Positions 1 through 8,322 of a stretch of 64,000 nucleotides of DNA are shown here, one piece after another (position 1 is the stretch's first letter; every line of letters starts with the position of its first letter). Position numbers and translations under genes: made by a program. Below the pieces are notes generated by a model. It was not told where the DNA came from, searched no databases, and was given only the letters and a program-made list of their open reading frames with translations. Source of the stretch: Pseudoxanthomonas broegbernensis. Its GTDB lineage: Bacteria > Pseudomonadota > Gammaproteobacteria > Xanthomonadales > Xanthomonadaceae. Location: NCBI RefSeq assembly GCF_014202435.1, contig NZ_JACHGU010000001.1:496001-560000 (forward strand), written 5' to 3'.

Positions 1-996
1 TTTCCCGACCTGGACACCTGGCACCCGTGGCGGCTGGACGCGGACGAGGCCATCGACCTGGCCCTGGCCTGCGAGGCCGCCGGGCGCGAGGCGGACGCGC
101 GAGTGAGCAATTCCGACGGGGCTTCCCTGGGCAGCGGCCAGAGCCTGTCGGTGTACGCCAACAGCCACGGCTTCATCGGCCGCGAGCGCGAGACCCAGCA
201 TTCGCTCGGCGTGGCCCTGATCGCCGGGCAGGGCGAGGGCATGCAGCGCGACGGCTGGTACAGCATCGGCCTGGCCCGCGGCGACCTGGAGGCGCCGGCC
301 GCCATCGGCCGGCGCGCCGCCGAGCGCGCCGCCGCGCGGCTGGCCCCGCGCAGCGTGCCCACCGGCGCGTATCCGGTGCTGTTCGCCGCCGAGGTCGCGC
401 GTTCCCTCATCGGCCACCTGCTCGGCGCGGTGTCCGGCGGCGCGCTGTACCGCCGGGCGAGCTTCCTGCTGGACAGCGCCGGTACCCGGCTGTTCCCGGA
501 GTGGCTGTCCATCGACGAGCGCCCGCTGCTGCGCCACGGCCTGCGCTCCACCGCCTTCGACGCCGACGGCGTGGCCACCGCCGACAACCCGCTGGTGGTG
601 GGCGGCGTGCTGCAGCGCTACGTACTGGGCAGCTATTCGGCGCGCAAGCTGGGCTTGCGGACCACCGCCAACGCCGGCGGCGTGCACAACCTGGAGGTCT
701 CGTCCAATGCCGGCACGCTGGAGGACATGCTGCGCGGCATGGGGCGCGGCCTGCTGGTCACCGAGCTGATGGGGCAGGGCGTCAACGGCGTCACCGGCGA
801 CTATTCGCGCGGCGCGGCCGGGTTCTGGATCGAGGACGGTACGGCGGCGTATGCAGTGGACGGGTTGACCGTCGCCGGCAACCTGCGCGACATGTTCGCC
901 CGGGTCGAAGCGGTGGGCAGCCAGCCCGATCCGCGCTCGCACATCCGCACCGGGCCCATCCTGGTCGGCGAGATGACCGTTGCGGGCGTGGATTGA
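1..996 (+). CDS. pmbA: PmbA/TldE metalloprotease subunit, 3' part
   Basis: C-terminal 331 codons of PmbA (TldE), which pairs with TldD in a cytosolic metalloprotease that degrades unfolded peptides and matures modified peptides such as microcin B17. The frame is open from base 1, beginning FPDLDTWHPW, so the start lies left of the window and about 110-120 residues are missing compared with the usual length near 450. The tail RTGPILVGEMTVAG is typical of the family. No HExxxH zinc motif is seen, as expected for the TldE partner, since TldD carries it. The next gene on this strand starts 69 bp downstream behind its own likely promoter. Confidence 0.93.
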   Translation, partial: FPDLDTWHPWRLDADEAIDLALACEAAGREADARVSNSDGASLGSGQSLSVYANSHGFIGRERETQHSLGVALIAGQGEGMQRDGWYSIGLARGDLEAPAAIGRRAAERAAARLAPRSVPTGAYPVLFAAEVARSLIGHLLGAVSGGALYRRASFLLDSAGTRLFPEWLSIDERPLLRHGLRSTAFDADGVATADNPLVVGGVLQRYVLGSYSARKLGLRTTANAGGVHNLEVSSNAGTLEDMLRGMGRGLLVTELMGQGVNGVTGDYSRGAAGFWIEDGTAAYAVDGLTVAGNLRDMFARVEAVGSQPDPRSHIRTGPILVGEMTVAGVD

Positions 997-998
997 GT

Positions 999-1004
999 AT
1001 CCTC
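999..1004 (+). promoter_or_regulatory. candidate -10 box (TATCCT) for the DUF4870 gene
   Basis: TATCCT lies just after the pmbA stop and 61 bp before the next start codon. The same hexamer occurs upstream of the DUF2058 gene near 26.3 kb. No clear -35 is visible, so this is a weak call. Confidence 0.3.
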
Positions 1005-1065
1005 GGCGGCGGGGCGAGCGCGGGACGCGCGGTGCCCGCCATCACCACAACCACCGGGGAACAAG

Positions 1066-1443
1066 ATGAGCGAATTCGACAACGTCACCGCACCGCCGCC
1101 CGCGCCTGTCGGCGGCTCCTCCAACGACGACCGTACCGTGGCCCTGCTGGTCCACCTGTCGGGGATCATCCTCGGCTTCATCGTCCCGCTGATCGTGTGG
1201 CTGATCAACAAGGACAAGCCGGAGAAGGGGTTCCTCAACGATCAGTCCAAGGAAGCGCTCAACTTCCAGATCACGCTGTTGTTCGTCTACATCGTCGGTA
1301 CTGTGCTGACCATCATTCTGATCGGCGCGCTGATCAACTTCGCTGCCTGGATCGCTTGCATCGTGTTCAGCATCATTGCTGGCCTGGCCGCGAACAAGGG
1401 CGAGGCCTACCGCTATCCGTTCGCGATCCGCCTGATCAAGTAG
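1066..1443 (+). CDS. DUF4870 small membrane protein
   Basis: A 125-residue protein of the DUF4870 family, whose function is unknown. The first 25 residues are polar and Pro/Gly-rich. Then come a hydrophobic segment near residues 27-45, the charged loop NKDKPEKGFL, a family-typical stretch around QSKEALNFQ, and two further hydrophobic segments to about residue 105. That gives three membrane spans ending in YRYPFAIRLIK. ATG 1066 follows GGGGAACAAG, a usable ribosome site. It is monocistronic: a strong terminator follows 23 bp after the stop. Confidence 0.88.
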   Translation: MSEFDNVTAPPPAPVGGSSNDDRTVALLVHLSGIILGFIVPLIVWLINKDKPEKGFLNDQSKEALNFQITLLFVYIVGTVLTIILIGALINFAAWIACIVFSIIAGLAANKGEAYRYPFAIRLIK

Positions 1444-1466
1444 GCCGCCAGCGACATGGATGCCTG

Positions 1467-1498
1467 CGGGGCCCGGGAGACCGGGCCCCGTTTTGTTT
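1467..1498 (+). terminator. Rho-independent terminator after the DUF4870 gene
   Basis: A perfect 10-bp stem (CGGGGCCCGG / CCGGGCCCCG) with a GAGA tetraloop is followed directly by TTTTGTTT. It also insulates this gene from the convergent ispA operon. The remaining ~195 bp to ispA show no gene. Confidence 0.92.
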
Positions 1499-1694
1499 CC
1501 AGACGCCGCCAAACGCCTTGCGGCCTGCGTCGCCTCGACGCCTGCGCGGCCTTGCGTGACCGCCCCGTGGAAATGGCGTCGGCCGGCGGCCTCCAGCGAT
1601 CGGGAAGCCGGGTTTCCTGCAGTTGCATCACGCCGACCGTCGGTTGAAGCCGGCTCCCGCCGCGGCGCTGGGCGGGCTCGCCCGGCGGCCGGGT

Positions 1695-2624
1695 TCAGTA
1701 CGAACGCCGTATCGCCAGTTCGCCCAGCGCGGCCAGTGCATTCGCCCGGTCGCCCAGGACGGCCAGCGTTCCACGCATCTCCTCCGCCAACTCCTCCAGC
1801 CGGGCGCGGGCGCCGTCCACGCCCAGCAGCGCCGGGTAGGTGGACTTGGCCTGGGCCACGTCCTTGCCGGCGGTCTTGCCCAGTTGCTGGGAGCTGGCCT
1901 CGATGTCGAGCAGGTCGTCGCGAACCTGGAAGGCCAGGCCGAGCGCGGCGGCGAAGGCGTCCAGCCGGGACAGGGTGGGCGTGTCCGCCGCGGCGGCCAG
2001 GGCCCCCATCCGTACCGCGGCGCGGATCAGCGCGCCGGTCTTGAGCGCATGCATGCGTTCGAGCAGGCCCAGGTCGCCGGCGCGCCCGTCGGCCGGTACG
2101 GGGCGGTCGGGGACTTCCTGCCGGCCATGGCCGGTGGCGTCGATGTCCAATGCCTGCCCGCCGCACATGCCGGCCACGCCGGAGGCGCCGGCCAGCGTCC
2201 TCACCCAGTCGATGCGCAGCGCCGCGGGCGCATCGGCCTCGGCCAGGGTGGAGAAGGCCAGGGTCTGCAACGCATCGCCGGCGAGGATCGCGGTGGCCTC
2301 GTCGAAGGCCACGTGCACGGTGGGACGGCCCCGGCGCAGGGCGTCGTCGTCCATCGCCGGCAGGTCGTCGTGGACCAGCGAATAGGCATGGACCAGTTCC
2401 ACGGCCGCCGCCGGGGCGTCGAGCAGCGGTTCGTCGGCGCCCAGCGCGCTGCCTGCGGCATAGACCAGCAGCGGTCGCATGCGCTTGCCGCCGCCCAGGG
2501 TGGCGTGGCGCATGGCCGCGTGCAGCCGCGCCGGTTCGGCGGGGCCGCCTGCCGAGGCGGGCAGCCGCCGTTCGAGCGTGGATTCGGTGCGCGCGGCCCA
2601 GCGCGCGAAGACCTCAGGGGCCAT
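1695..2624 (-). CDS. ispA: Farnesyl diphosphate synthase (geranyltranstransferase)
   Basis: Class I polyprenyl synthase of 309 residues that condenses IPP with DMAPP/GPP to farnesyl diphosphate for undecaprenyl phosphate, quinones and hopanoid-type lipids. The first aspartate motif DDLPAMDDD (about residue 85), GGQALDI (about 158) and the second motif DDLLDIE (about 240) are all intact. The stretch [15 protein letters not shown] after GGQALDI is a little longer than in E. coli IspA. The start overlaps the end of xseB by 11 bp, so the two are translationally coupled in the order tilS-xseB-ispA. In many proteobacteria dxs follows, but here the DUF4870 gene converges instead. Confidence 0.95.
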   Translation of the reverse strand: MAPEVFARWAARTESTLERRLPASAGGPAEPARLHAAMRHATLGGGKRMRPLLVYAAGSALGADEPLLDAPAAAVELVHAYSLVHDDLPAMDDDALRRGRPTVHVAFDEATAILAGDALQTLAFSTLAEADAPAALRIDWVRTLAGASGVAGMCGGQALDIDATGHGRQEVPDRPVPADGRAGDLGLLERMHALKTGALIRAAVRMGALAAAADTPTLSRLDAFAAALGLAFQVRDDLLDIEASSQQLGKTAGKDVAQAKSTYPALLGVDGARARLEELAEEMRGTLAVLGDRANALAALGELAIRRSY

Positions 2625-2871
2625 CGTCGGCGGCGAAGGGGCGGGCCGCGTCGGGCTGGTCGGGGTCGGCGAGCAGGCGCACGCGCAGTTCGGCCTGTTC
2701 CAGCGCGGTCTGGCAGCGGCGGTAGAGGCCGACGCCGCGCTCGTAGGCGGCCAGCGAATCCTCCAGGCTCATCTCGCCCTGTTCCATCTTTTCGACCAGT
2801 TGTTCCAGTTCGTCCAGCGAGTGCTCGAACTGCGCCACCGGTGAGGCGTCGGGTGGGATTTTGTTGGGCAT
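2614..2871 (-). CDS. xseB: Exodeoxyribonuclease VII small subunit
   Basis: An 85-residue XseB, the small subunit that assembles in several copies on XseA to form the single-strand DNA exonuclease. The typical core [20 protein letters not shown], then [14 protein letters not shown] and CQTALEQAE, covers residues 14-63. The start is placed at ATG 2871 (MPNKIPPD), because the open frame continuing upstream runs inside tilS and gives only low-complexity sequence. It sits 32 bp after tilS and overlaps ispA by 11 bp. xseA is not in the window. Confidence 0.94.
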   Translation of the reverse strand: MPNKIPPDASPVAQFEHSLDELEQLVEKMEQGEMSLEDSLAAYERGVGLYRRCQTALEQAELRVRLLADPDQPDAARPFAADDGP

Positions 2872-2903
2872 GGGTGCAGTGTGCGCGGTGCGGCGGGGAA
2901 GGG

Positions 2904-4235
2904 TCAACGCGGTGCGGCGGCCGTACGCGGCGGTTGCCAGACCAGGTGCAGGTGGCGGGCGCGCAGCCACCGGGCCAGGTCGTCGGCCCAGGCCACGTCG
3001 CCGGCGGCGAGCAGGCGCCCGCCGGCATCGGACAGCAGGGGCAGGTGCGCGCGCCGCCACGGCGGCACCCCGCGGGCCTGCAGCACGTGCTTGAGCGCAT
3101 GCGAGTGGCCGCGGCCGGGCAGGACGATGCGCTCGCCGCCGCGCCGCGCGTGCACGCGCAACGGGCCGGCGAAGCCGGCGCCGGAGGCATGTCCCTCGTC
3201 GTCGCGCAGGAACAGGCGGCCGCCGCCGGGCAGGTCCAGCGGGTCGCGGCCGTCCCAGGGGGCGCTCCACTCCGGCGGCAGCGGATCGCGCAATACGTCG
3301 GCGTGGAGGAAGCCGCGCCAGCGGGTCATCCGCGCGCCGGCCCAGACGATGGCGGCCTGCGCGTCGGCACGGGCATCGAGCAGTTCACACTCGACCTGCT
3401 CCAGGCTGCGGCCGGGCAGCCGCGGCAGGCCGAGCCGCCGCACCCACAGCCGCAGCACGCGTGCGCGCCGTGCGGCGGGCAGCGTGCCCAGGCCGGCCAG
3501 GCACAGGGTGTGCGGGTCGTCGCCGGCATGCAGGCGCAGCAGGTGGACGTCGTCGGCGTCCAGCAATTCGTCGGCCTGCGCGCACAGGCCCGCGCTGCGC
3601 GCCAGCGCCGCGTCGGCATGGGGCCAGCGCTCGCGCAGCAAGGGCAGCACGTGCAGGCGCAGGTAGTTGCGGTCCGGATCGGGGCGGGCGTTGCTCGGGT
3701 CCTCGATCCATTCCAGCCCGTGCGCGCGTGCGTATTCGTGCAGCGTCTCGCGCGCGAGCGACAGCAGCGGCCGCCAGTGCCAGCCGTGGCCCAGGCGGCG
3801 CAGCGGCCGCATCGCGCCCAGGCCCTCGGGGCCGGAGGCGCGCAGCGCGCGCAGCAGGAAGGTCTCGGCCTGGTCGTCCAGGTGATGGGCGGTGACCAGC
3901 ACGTCGCCGGGCGCCATGGCGGCCCCCAATGCGGCATAGCGTGCCGCGCGGGCGGCGGCCTCCAGCCCTGCGCCTCCACGGTGTGGCACCTCGACGCGGT
4001 ATAGCTCGAACGGTACGCCTAACTGTAGGGCCTGTTGCCGGCAATGCTCGGCCCAGGCGTCGGCTGCCGGTTGCAGCCCGTGGTGCACGTGCACCGCGCG
4101 CAGGGGGCGGCGGCCAGGCTCGGCGGCCAGGCGGTGCAGCAGGGCGGTGGAATCCAGGCCGCCACTGAAACCGACGACCCAGGCGCCCTCCTGTCCCTGC
4201 AGGGTGTCGAGCCCGAGCGGCAGATGCGGTGGCAT
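2904..4235 (-). CDS. tilS: tRNA(Ile)-lysidine synthetase
   Basis: 443-residue TilS, which uses ATP to attach lysine to C34 of tRNA-Ile(CAU) so that it reads AUA. It is essential in most bacteria. The PP-loop [12 protein letters not shown] (residues 22-33) binds ATP. The motif [19 protein letters not shown] follows in the N-terminal domain, and the C-terminal RNA-binding domains extend to the end. First gene of tilS-xseB-ispA. ATG 4235 has no Shine-Dalgarno but has TACGAT 7 nt upstream, so the message may be leaderless. In related genomes tilS usually lies close to accA; here 5.7 kb of kinase/sigma genes intervene. Confidence 0.95.
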   Translation of the reverse strand: MPPHLPLGLDTLQGQEGAWVVGFSGGLDSTALLHRLAAEPGRRPLRAVHVHHGLQPAADAWAEHCRQQALQLGVPFELYRVEVPHRGGAGLEAAARAARYAALGAAMAPGDVLVTAHHLDDQAETFLLRALRASGPEGLGAMRPLRRLGHGWHWRPLLSLARETLHEYARAHGLEWIEDPSNARPDPDRNYLRLHVLPLLRERWPHADAALARSAGLCAQADELLDADDVHLLRLHAGDDPHTLCLAGLGTLPAARRARVLRLWVRRLGLPRLPGRSLEQVECELLDARADAQAAIVWAGARMTRWRGFLHADVLRDPLPPEWSAPWDGRDPLDLPGGGRLFLRDDEGHASGAGFAGPLRVHARRGGERIVLPGRGHSHALKHVLQARGVPPWRRAHLPLLSDAGGRLLAAGDVAWADDLARWLRARHLHLVWQPPRTAAAPR

Positions 4236-4242
4236 GGCCGAT

Positions 4243-4248
4243 ATCGTA
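4243..4248 (-). promoter_or_regulatory. candidate -10 box for a leaderless tilS transcript
   Basis: On the minus strand TACGAT is followed by seven bases and then the tilS ATG, which would put +1 at or next to the start codon. No ribosome site is visible. No -35 is recognised. Confidence 0.42.
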
Positions 4249-4323
4249 CCCGTTGCTGGACGCGGGCCCAGCCCCGCGCGATGTGGGATTCGGTCCAGTC
4301 GTCGGGTGTGCCTGGACCGCGGT

Positions 4324-6744
4324 TCAGCGCGGCGCCGACGCGGCCAGCGGCGGGCAGTCCGATGCCGTGGCGACGGGTTGCGCGCATATTCGCGTGCCGA
4401 TGCGCTCCAGGTAGGACATCAGCGACGGAGGAGGCGATTCCAGCCGCGTTGCCAGGGCTTGCGCGTGGCGCAATGCTTCGGCGGCGCCGGCCGCGTCGCC
4501 CGTTGCGAAGCGTGCCTCGGCCAGGGTGGCATGGGTCGAGGGATGGCGCGGATGGGGGCCGGAAAAAACGCGGTCGGCCATCGCGGCGCCGCGCTCGGCC
4601 ATGGTCACGGCCCGGGTGCTGTCGCCGGTGGCCACCAGCAGCCGGGCCACGTTGGCCAGGCCGACCACGGTGGAGGGGTGGTCGCCCGCGAAAACGCGCT
4701 CGCGCACGTCCAGCGATTGCCGGTACAGCGCCAGTGCGCCGGTGAGGTCGTCGCGGTCTTCGGCCAGCATGCCGCGATTGCCCAGGACCACCGCCAGGTC
4801 CGGACTGCCTTGCGGATGCAGGCGTTCAAACTGCGCCTGTGCCTGCCCGTACAACGCTTCGGAGCGCGCCAACTGGCCGCGTGCATGCGCCACCTGGGCC
4901 AGGTTGGAGAGCAGGTTGGCGTGGTCGGCATCGGCCCCCTCGCGCCGGTGGGCGCTTTGCCACAGGGCCAGCGCGCGGTCCAGCATTACCCCGGCGTCCT
5001 CGTAGCGGTCCTGGCTCATGTAGAGCAGGCCCAGGTTGCTGACCAGGTACAGGTAGACCGGGTCGCGCTGCAATTGCGCGCGTTCACTGCGGGCGATGCC
5101 GTCGAGGTAAGCCGCCTCGGCATCGGCAATGCGGCCCTGCGCGTGGCGGAGTCCGGCAAGCCCTTCGACCACGCGCAGCGTGCGCGGGTCGTCGCGGCCG
5201 TACAGGCGCTCGCTGTCGCGCAGCGCACGCTCGATCTGCGGTGCGGCCTGTTCCAGCCGGAAGCGGCTGAGCATGCTGTAGCCGATGCCGAAGCGGACTT
5301 CGGCCGACAGATCGGCGCGGTCGGGGAAGTGTGCGTCGATGCGCGTGGCGGCCATGTCCAGCGCTTGGCTCAGGGTCAGCTCGTGGCCGCTTTCGTAGGG
5401 ATCGGAGGCGGACAGCACTTCCATCAGGAAGGCGTTGACCTGGCGCATGTCGGAGGCTGCGCCTGCGGCCTTGCGTGCCTGCCAGGCGGCCATTCCCGTG
5501 GTACCGGCCACCGCCAGCAGCGCCACGGCCGCGAAGGCGCTGCCCATGCGGTGCCGGCCAACGAATTTGCCAACACGGTACCGGGCCGAATCCGGGTGCG
5601 CATGCACCGGCCGGCCGGCGAGATGGCGGCGCAGGTCGTCACCCAGCTCCTGCGCGGAGCCGTAGCGTTGCCCGGTGTCCCTGTGCATGGCCTTGGCGAC
5701 GATGTGCTCCAGGTCCTGGCCGAGCCGCGCCGCGCGCCGGCGCCGTTCGGCTGCGTCCAGGGACGCCGTGTCCAGGGCCTGCCGCAGGGGCCGTGGCCGG
5801 GTATGGAAGACCGTGCGTTCGGCTTCGGTGCGGTCCAGGCCCGCGAGCGCATAAGGCCGCATGCCGGCGAGCAACTGGTACAGGATCACGCCCAGCGAAT
5901 ACACGTCCGAGCGCGTGGTGGTGGGCTGCCGGCGCAACTGCTCGGGGCTGGCATAGGCGGGGGTCATGGCGCCCAGTGCGGTTGCTGCCTCGTCCACGGG
6001 TTCTTGTTGCGCACACACCCAATCCGGGTATTCCCCGTCGTCACCCCGCATGAGGGCAATGCCGAAGTCCAGCAGCCTGGGCTCGCCATCGGCCCCCACC
6101 AGGATGTTCTCCGGTTTCAGGTCGCGGTGCACGATGAGGTGGCGGTGTGCCTCCTGCACGGCATCGCAGACCTTGCAGAACAGGCGCAGACGCGCGGCCA
6201 CGTCCAGCGCCTGGCGGTCGCAGTACTCGGTCAGCACCACGCCTTCGGCCACGTAGTCCATCGCCAGCCAGGGCATGCCGGCCTCGGTGGTGCCACCGTC
6301 GAGAATGCGGGCGATGTTGGGGTGCGCCAGCCGGGCCAGCAGTGCGCGTTCGTTCTCGAAACGGGCGGCCAGTTGTGCCTGCAGGGTCGGGTCGCTGCCC
6401 AGGCGCGGCGGGCGGATCAGTTTGATGGCGACCTGCTGCGCGTATGCGCCATCGGCGCGGTGAGCGCGGTAGACCACGCCCATGCCGCCGCTGTCGATGC
6501 GGTCGTCGAGCTGGAATGGGCCGATACGCTCGCCCGGCTGGGGCAGGCCATCCGCCGCGGCCTTGGCCGCGGGACGTTCGAGGAAATCGCCGAGGGATGA
6601 TTCGGCATCCAACAGTCGTTCCACGCGTCGGCGCAGGGATTCGGAGGGCACCTGTGCCTGCAGCCAGGCGCGGCGCGTGGGCGCGGGTTGCGCAAGCGCG
6701 CGTTCCAGCCATTGCAGCACCCGGGTTTCGTTCGACGTATCCAT
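4324..6744 (-). CDS. Membrane Ser/Thr protein kinase with C-terminal TPR domain
   Basis: An 806-residue Hanks-type kinase. The N-terminal ~70 residues are helical. The kinase domain (about 75-345) has glycine loop IDSGGMGVVYRA, ATP lysine K108 in VAIK, catalytic HRDLKPEN at 206-213, DFG at 226-228 and SPE at 266-268, so it should be active. A single hydrophobic span follows at about 401-422. Beyond it, tetratricopeptide-like helical repeats (about 440-780) would lie in the periplasm. It is divergent from an ECF sigma gene 105 bp away, an arrangement known for ECF sigma factors that depend on a cognate kinase. I infer that the TPR part senses an envelope signal and the kinase acts on the sigma factor. 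A leader of about 45 nt lies behind TAGCGT. Confidence 0.93.
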   Translation of the reverse strand: MDTSNETRVLQWLERALAQPAPTRRAWLQAQVPSESLRRRVERLLDAESSLGDFLERPAAKAAADGLPQPGERIGPFQLDDRIDSGGMGVVYRAHRADGAYAQQVAIKLIRPPRLGSDPTLQAQLAARFENERALLARLAHPNIARILDGGTTEAGMPWLAMDYVAEGVVLTEYCDRQALDVAARLRLFCKVCDAVQEAHRHLIVHRDLKPENILVGADGEPRLLDFGIALMRGDDGEYPDWVCAQQEPVDEAATALGAMTPAYASPEQLRRQPTTTRSDVYSLGVILYQLLAGMRPYALAGLDRTEAERTVFHTRPRPLRQALDTASLDAAERRRRAARLGQDLEHIVAKAMHRDTGQRYGSAQELGDDLRRHLAGRPVHAHPDSARYRVGKFVGRHRMGSAFAAVALLAVAGTTGMAAWQARKAAGAASDMRQVNAFLMEVLSASDPYESGHELTLSQALDMAATRIDAHFPDRADLSAEVRFGIGYSMLSRFRLEQAAPQIERALRDSERLYGRDDPRTLRVVEGLAGLRHAQGRIADAEAAYLDGIARSERAQLQRDPVYLYLVSNLGLLYMSQDRYEDAGVMLDRALALWQSAHRREGADADHANLLSNLAQVAHARGQLARSEALYGQAQAQFERLHPQGSPDLAVVLGNRGMLAEDRDDLTGALALYRQSLDVRERVFAGDHPSTVVGLANVARLLVATGDSTRAVTMAERGAAMADRVFSGPHPRHPSTHATLAEARFATGDAAGAAEALRHAQALATRLESPPPSLMSYLERIGTRICAQPVATASDCPPLAASAPR

Positions 6745-6849
6745 GTGTTTTCCCGGCCCGGTGTTGCGCCACTGGCGCCCCGACGCTAGCAGACGAGCGT
6801 GGCCTTGCCCACATTCAGGCCGTGGCGGTGGCGCTGCTAGACTCGGGCA
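6745..6849. promoter_or_regulatory. Divergent promoter region, kinase / ECF sigma gene
   Basis: The 105-bp gap holds both promoters. On the plus strand TAGACT at 6838-6843 ends exactly 6 nt before the sigma GTG, suggesting a leaderless message. On the minus strand TAGCGT (about 6783-6788) precedes a leader with GGGAAAA before the kinase ATG. Shared regulation is likely. Confidence 0.45.
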
Positions 6850-7410
6850 GTGAACGGGGAATTCACCACATGGTTGGCGGATTGGCGACGGGGCGACCTG
6901 ACCGCGCGCGACCGGCTGGTCGATGCGGTGTACCCGGAGTTGCGCGCAATCGCGCAGCGCCAGCTACGCAATGAACGCGGGGGGCATACGCTGCAGGCCA
7001 CCGCGCTGGTCAATGAGGCCTACCTGCGGCTGAGCGGGCTGGACCGCATCCAATGGCGCGACCGCGTACATTTCGTCCACCTGGCGGCGCGGGTCATGCG
7101 CGAGGTGCTGGTGGACCATGCGCGCCGGCGCTCGGCGCAGAAGCGCGATGGCGGCGAGCGGGTGTCGTTGACCGCACTCGAACTGGCTGGCGAGGATGCG
7201 GGTGGAGTGGACGTGGCCGCCTTGGACGCCGCGCTCGATGCCCTGCATCGGCTGGACCCGGACAAGGCCAAGCTGGTGGAGCTGCGCTATTTCGGCGGGC
7301 TGACCATCGAGGAGACGGCCGAGGCGCTGGGCAGCTCGCCGGCGACGGTCAAGCGCCACTGGCAGGTGGCGCGTGTCTGGTTGTTCGAGGCGCTGTCGGA
7401 ACCGGGCTGA
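6850..7410 (+). CDS. ECF RNA polymerase sigma factor (kinase-associated type)
   Basis: A 186-residue ECF sigma factor. Region 2 spans about residues 10-85 (core-binding LVNEAYLRLSGLD and YPELRAIAQRQLR). Region 4 spans about 120-180 with the helix-turn-helix GLTIEETAEALGSSPATVKR. The overall pattern is that of the TIGR02999-type sigma factors often encoded next to Ser/Thr kinases. One such system in Vibrio (EcfP/PknT) is known to be activated by sigma phosphorylation. No anti-sigma gene is present, which fits kinase control. The start is GTG 6850 with no Shine-Dalgarno. The three genes downstream on the same strand encode exported proteins and are candidate targets. Confidence 0.92.
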   Translation: MNGEFTTWLADWRRGDLTARDRLVDAVYPELRAIAQRQLRNERGGHTLQATALVNEAYLRLSGLDRIQWRDRVHFVHLAARVMREVLVDHARRRSAQKRDGGERVSLTALELAGEDAGGVDVAALDAALDALHRLDPDKAKLVELRYFGGLTIEETAEALGSSPATVKRHWQVARVWLFEALSEPG

Positions 7411-7559
7411 AGCCGCGAGGGTGCCGAGGCGCCTGCGGAGGTGTGAGCCGGTTGCGTCGCTTCCTGCGCCTTGTCAGGGGAATGCCCCGGTGTGCGATGC
7501 ACTCCACCGGGGGCCCCTTGTCCTGCGCCCGATCGGGCGCCGAGCCGGAGCCGCTCCTC
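7411..7559 (+). other. Intergenic gap after the sigma gene
   Basis: 149 bp. It contains an 8-bp inverted repeat, CCCCGGTG at 7485-7492 and CACCGGGG at 7505-7512, without a T-run. This could be a weak terminator or part of a leader for the rhodanese gene. Confidence 0.3.
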
Positions 7560-8231
7560 ATGACACCCACCCGCCGCCGCGTCGCCGCCATGGCCTTGAT
7601 CTTCAGCGCGTCCTGCCTGCTGCCGGGCGCAATCCTGGCGCAGGACAGTTTCGGTGGACAGACCTCCCAGCGGCCGTCGCCCACGCCGCGTGCGCCTGTA
7701 CCGCCGCCGCCGCGCACCACGCCACCGCCCATGCCGCCGTCCACCCAGGGGAGTGGCAGCCTGGATGAGGCGCAGGATTTCGGCGTGCCTGCGACCCAGA
7801 AATTGCGACCTTCGGATCAGCTTGGCGGGCCGACCCCCACCCGTATTCCAGGTGGCCGTGTCATCGCCACCCAGCAACTGGTGCAGTTGCTGCAGGCGAA
7901 GCAGGGCGCGCCGATGCTGCTGCACGCCTATCACAGCATGGAGCATCTGCCGGGTGCCATCGCGGTGGTGCCGGCGGCGCAAGGCGGGAGTTTCGACGAC
8001 GAGGTACAGCGTGGCTTCGGCCAATACCTGCAGCAGGCCACCAACGGCGACGTTTCGCGGATGCTGGTGTTCTATTGCGGCGGGCCGCAGTGCTGGGGTT
8101 CGTACAACGCCTCACTGCGCGCCATACACCTGGGTTACCGCAACGTGCATTGGTATCGCGGCGGGGTGCAGGCCTGGCGCCAGGCGGGCCTTCCTGTGCA
8201 GACAGCACCGGACCCGGGTGCCCAGCCATGA
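7560..8231 (+). CDS. Exported rhodanese-like protein with a Cx4CW motif
   Basis: A 223-residue secreted protein. Signal peptide: residues 1-27 (cleavage after AILAQ). A Pro-rich linker (about 35-65, runs of P/T/R) leads to a rhodanese-fold domain (about 95-215). The active-site loop reads FYCGGPQCWGSYNASLRA with C173 and C178, close to the CxxCW-type rhodanese family associated with PQQ-dependent periplasmic catabolism but with four residues between the cysteines. The end GVQAWRQAGLPV is classic rhodanese. The start is set at ATG 7560 because it gives the signal peptide directly; the longer frame upstream is the sigma gene read in another phase. Substrate unknown. Confidence 0.82.
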   Translation: MTPTRRRVAAMALIFSASCLLPGAILAQDSFGGQTSQRPSPTPRAPVPPPPRTTPPPMPPSTQGSGSLDEAQDFGVPATQKLRPSDQLGGPTPTRIPGGRVIATQQLVQLLQAKQGAPMLLHAYHSMEHLPGAIAVVPAAQGGSFDDEVQRGFGQYLQQATNGDVSRMLVFYCGGPQCWGSYNASLRAIHLGYRNVHWYRGGVQAWRQAGLPVQTAPDPGAQP

Positions 8232-8322
8232 ATCCCCATCTCCGGTCCTGGCCGTGAGCCTATTGGCCGGCGTCCTGCGCCTTCATGGTCGAGGGCGAAA
8301 TCCATCGCCAGAGTGTGGAGAC

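Noticed and set aside
1623-4004. A 793-codon plus-strand frame opposite ispA-xseB-tilS
   Set aside because: Gln/Gly/Arg-rich antisense shadow; the minus-strand genes are unambiguous.
4147-6600. An 817-codon plus-strand frame opposite the Ser/Thr kinase
   Set aside because: Antisense shadow with no recognisable domain, while the kinase motifs are perfect.
7485-7512. CCCCGGTG/CACCGGGG inverted repeat as sigma gene terminator
   Set aside because: No T-run and a 12-nt loop; mentioned as part of the gap but not called a terminator.
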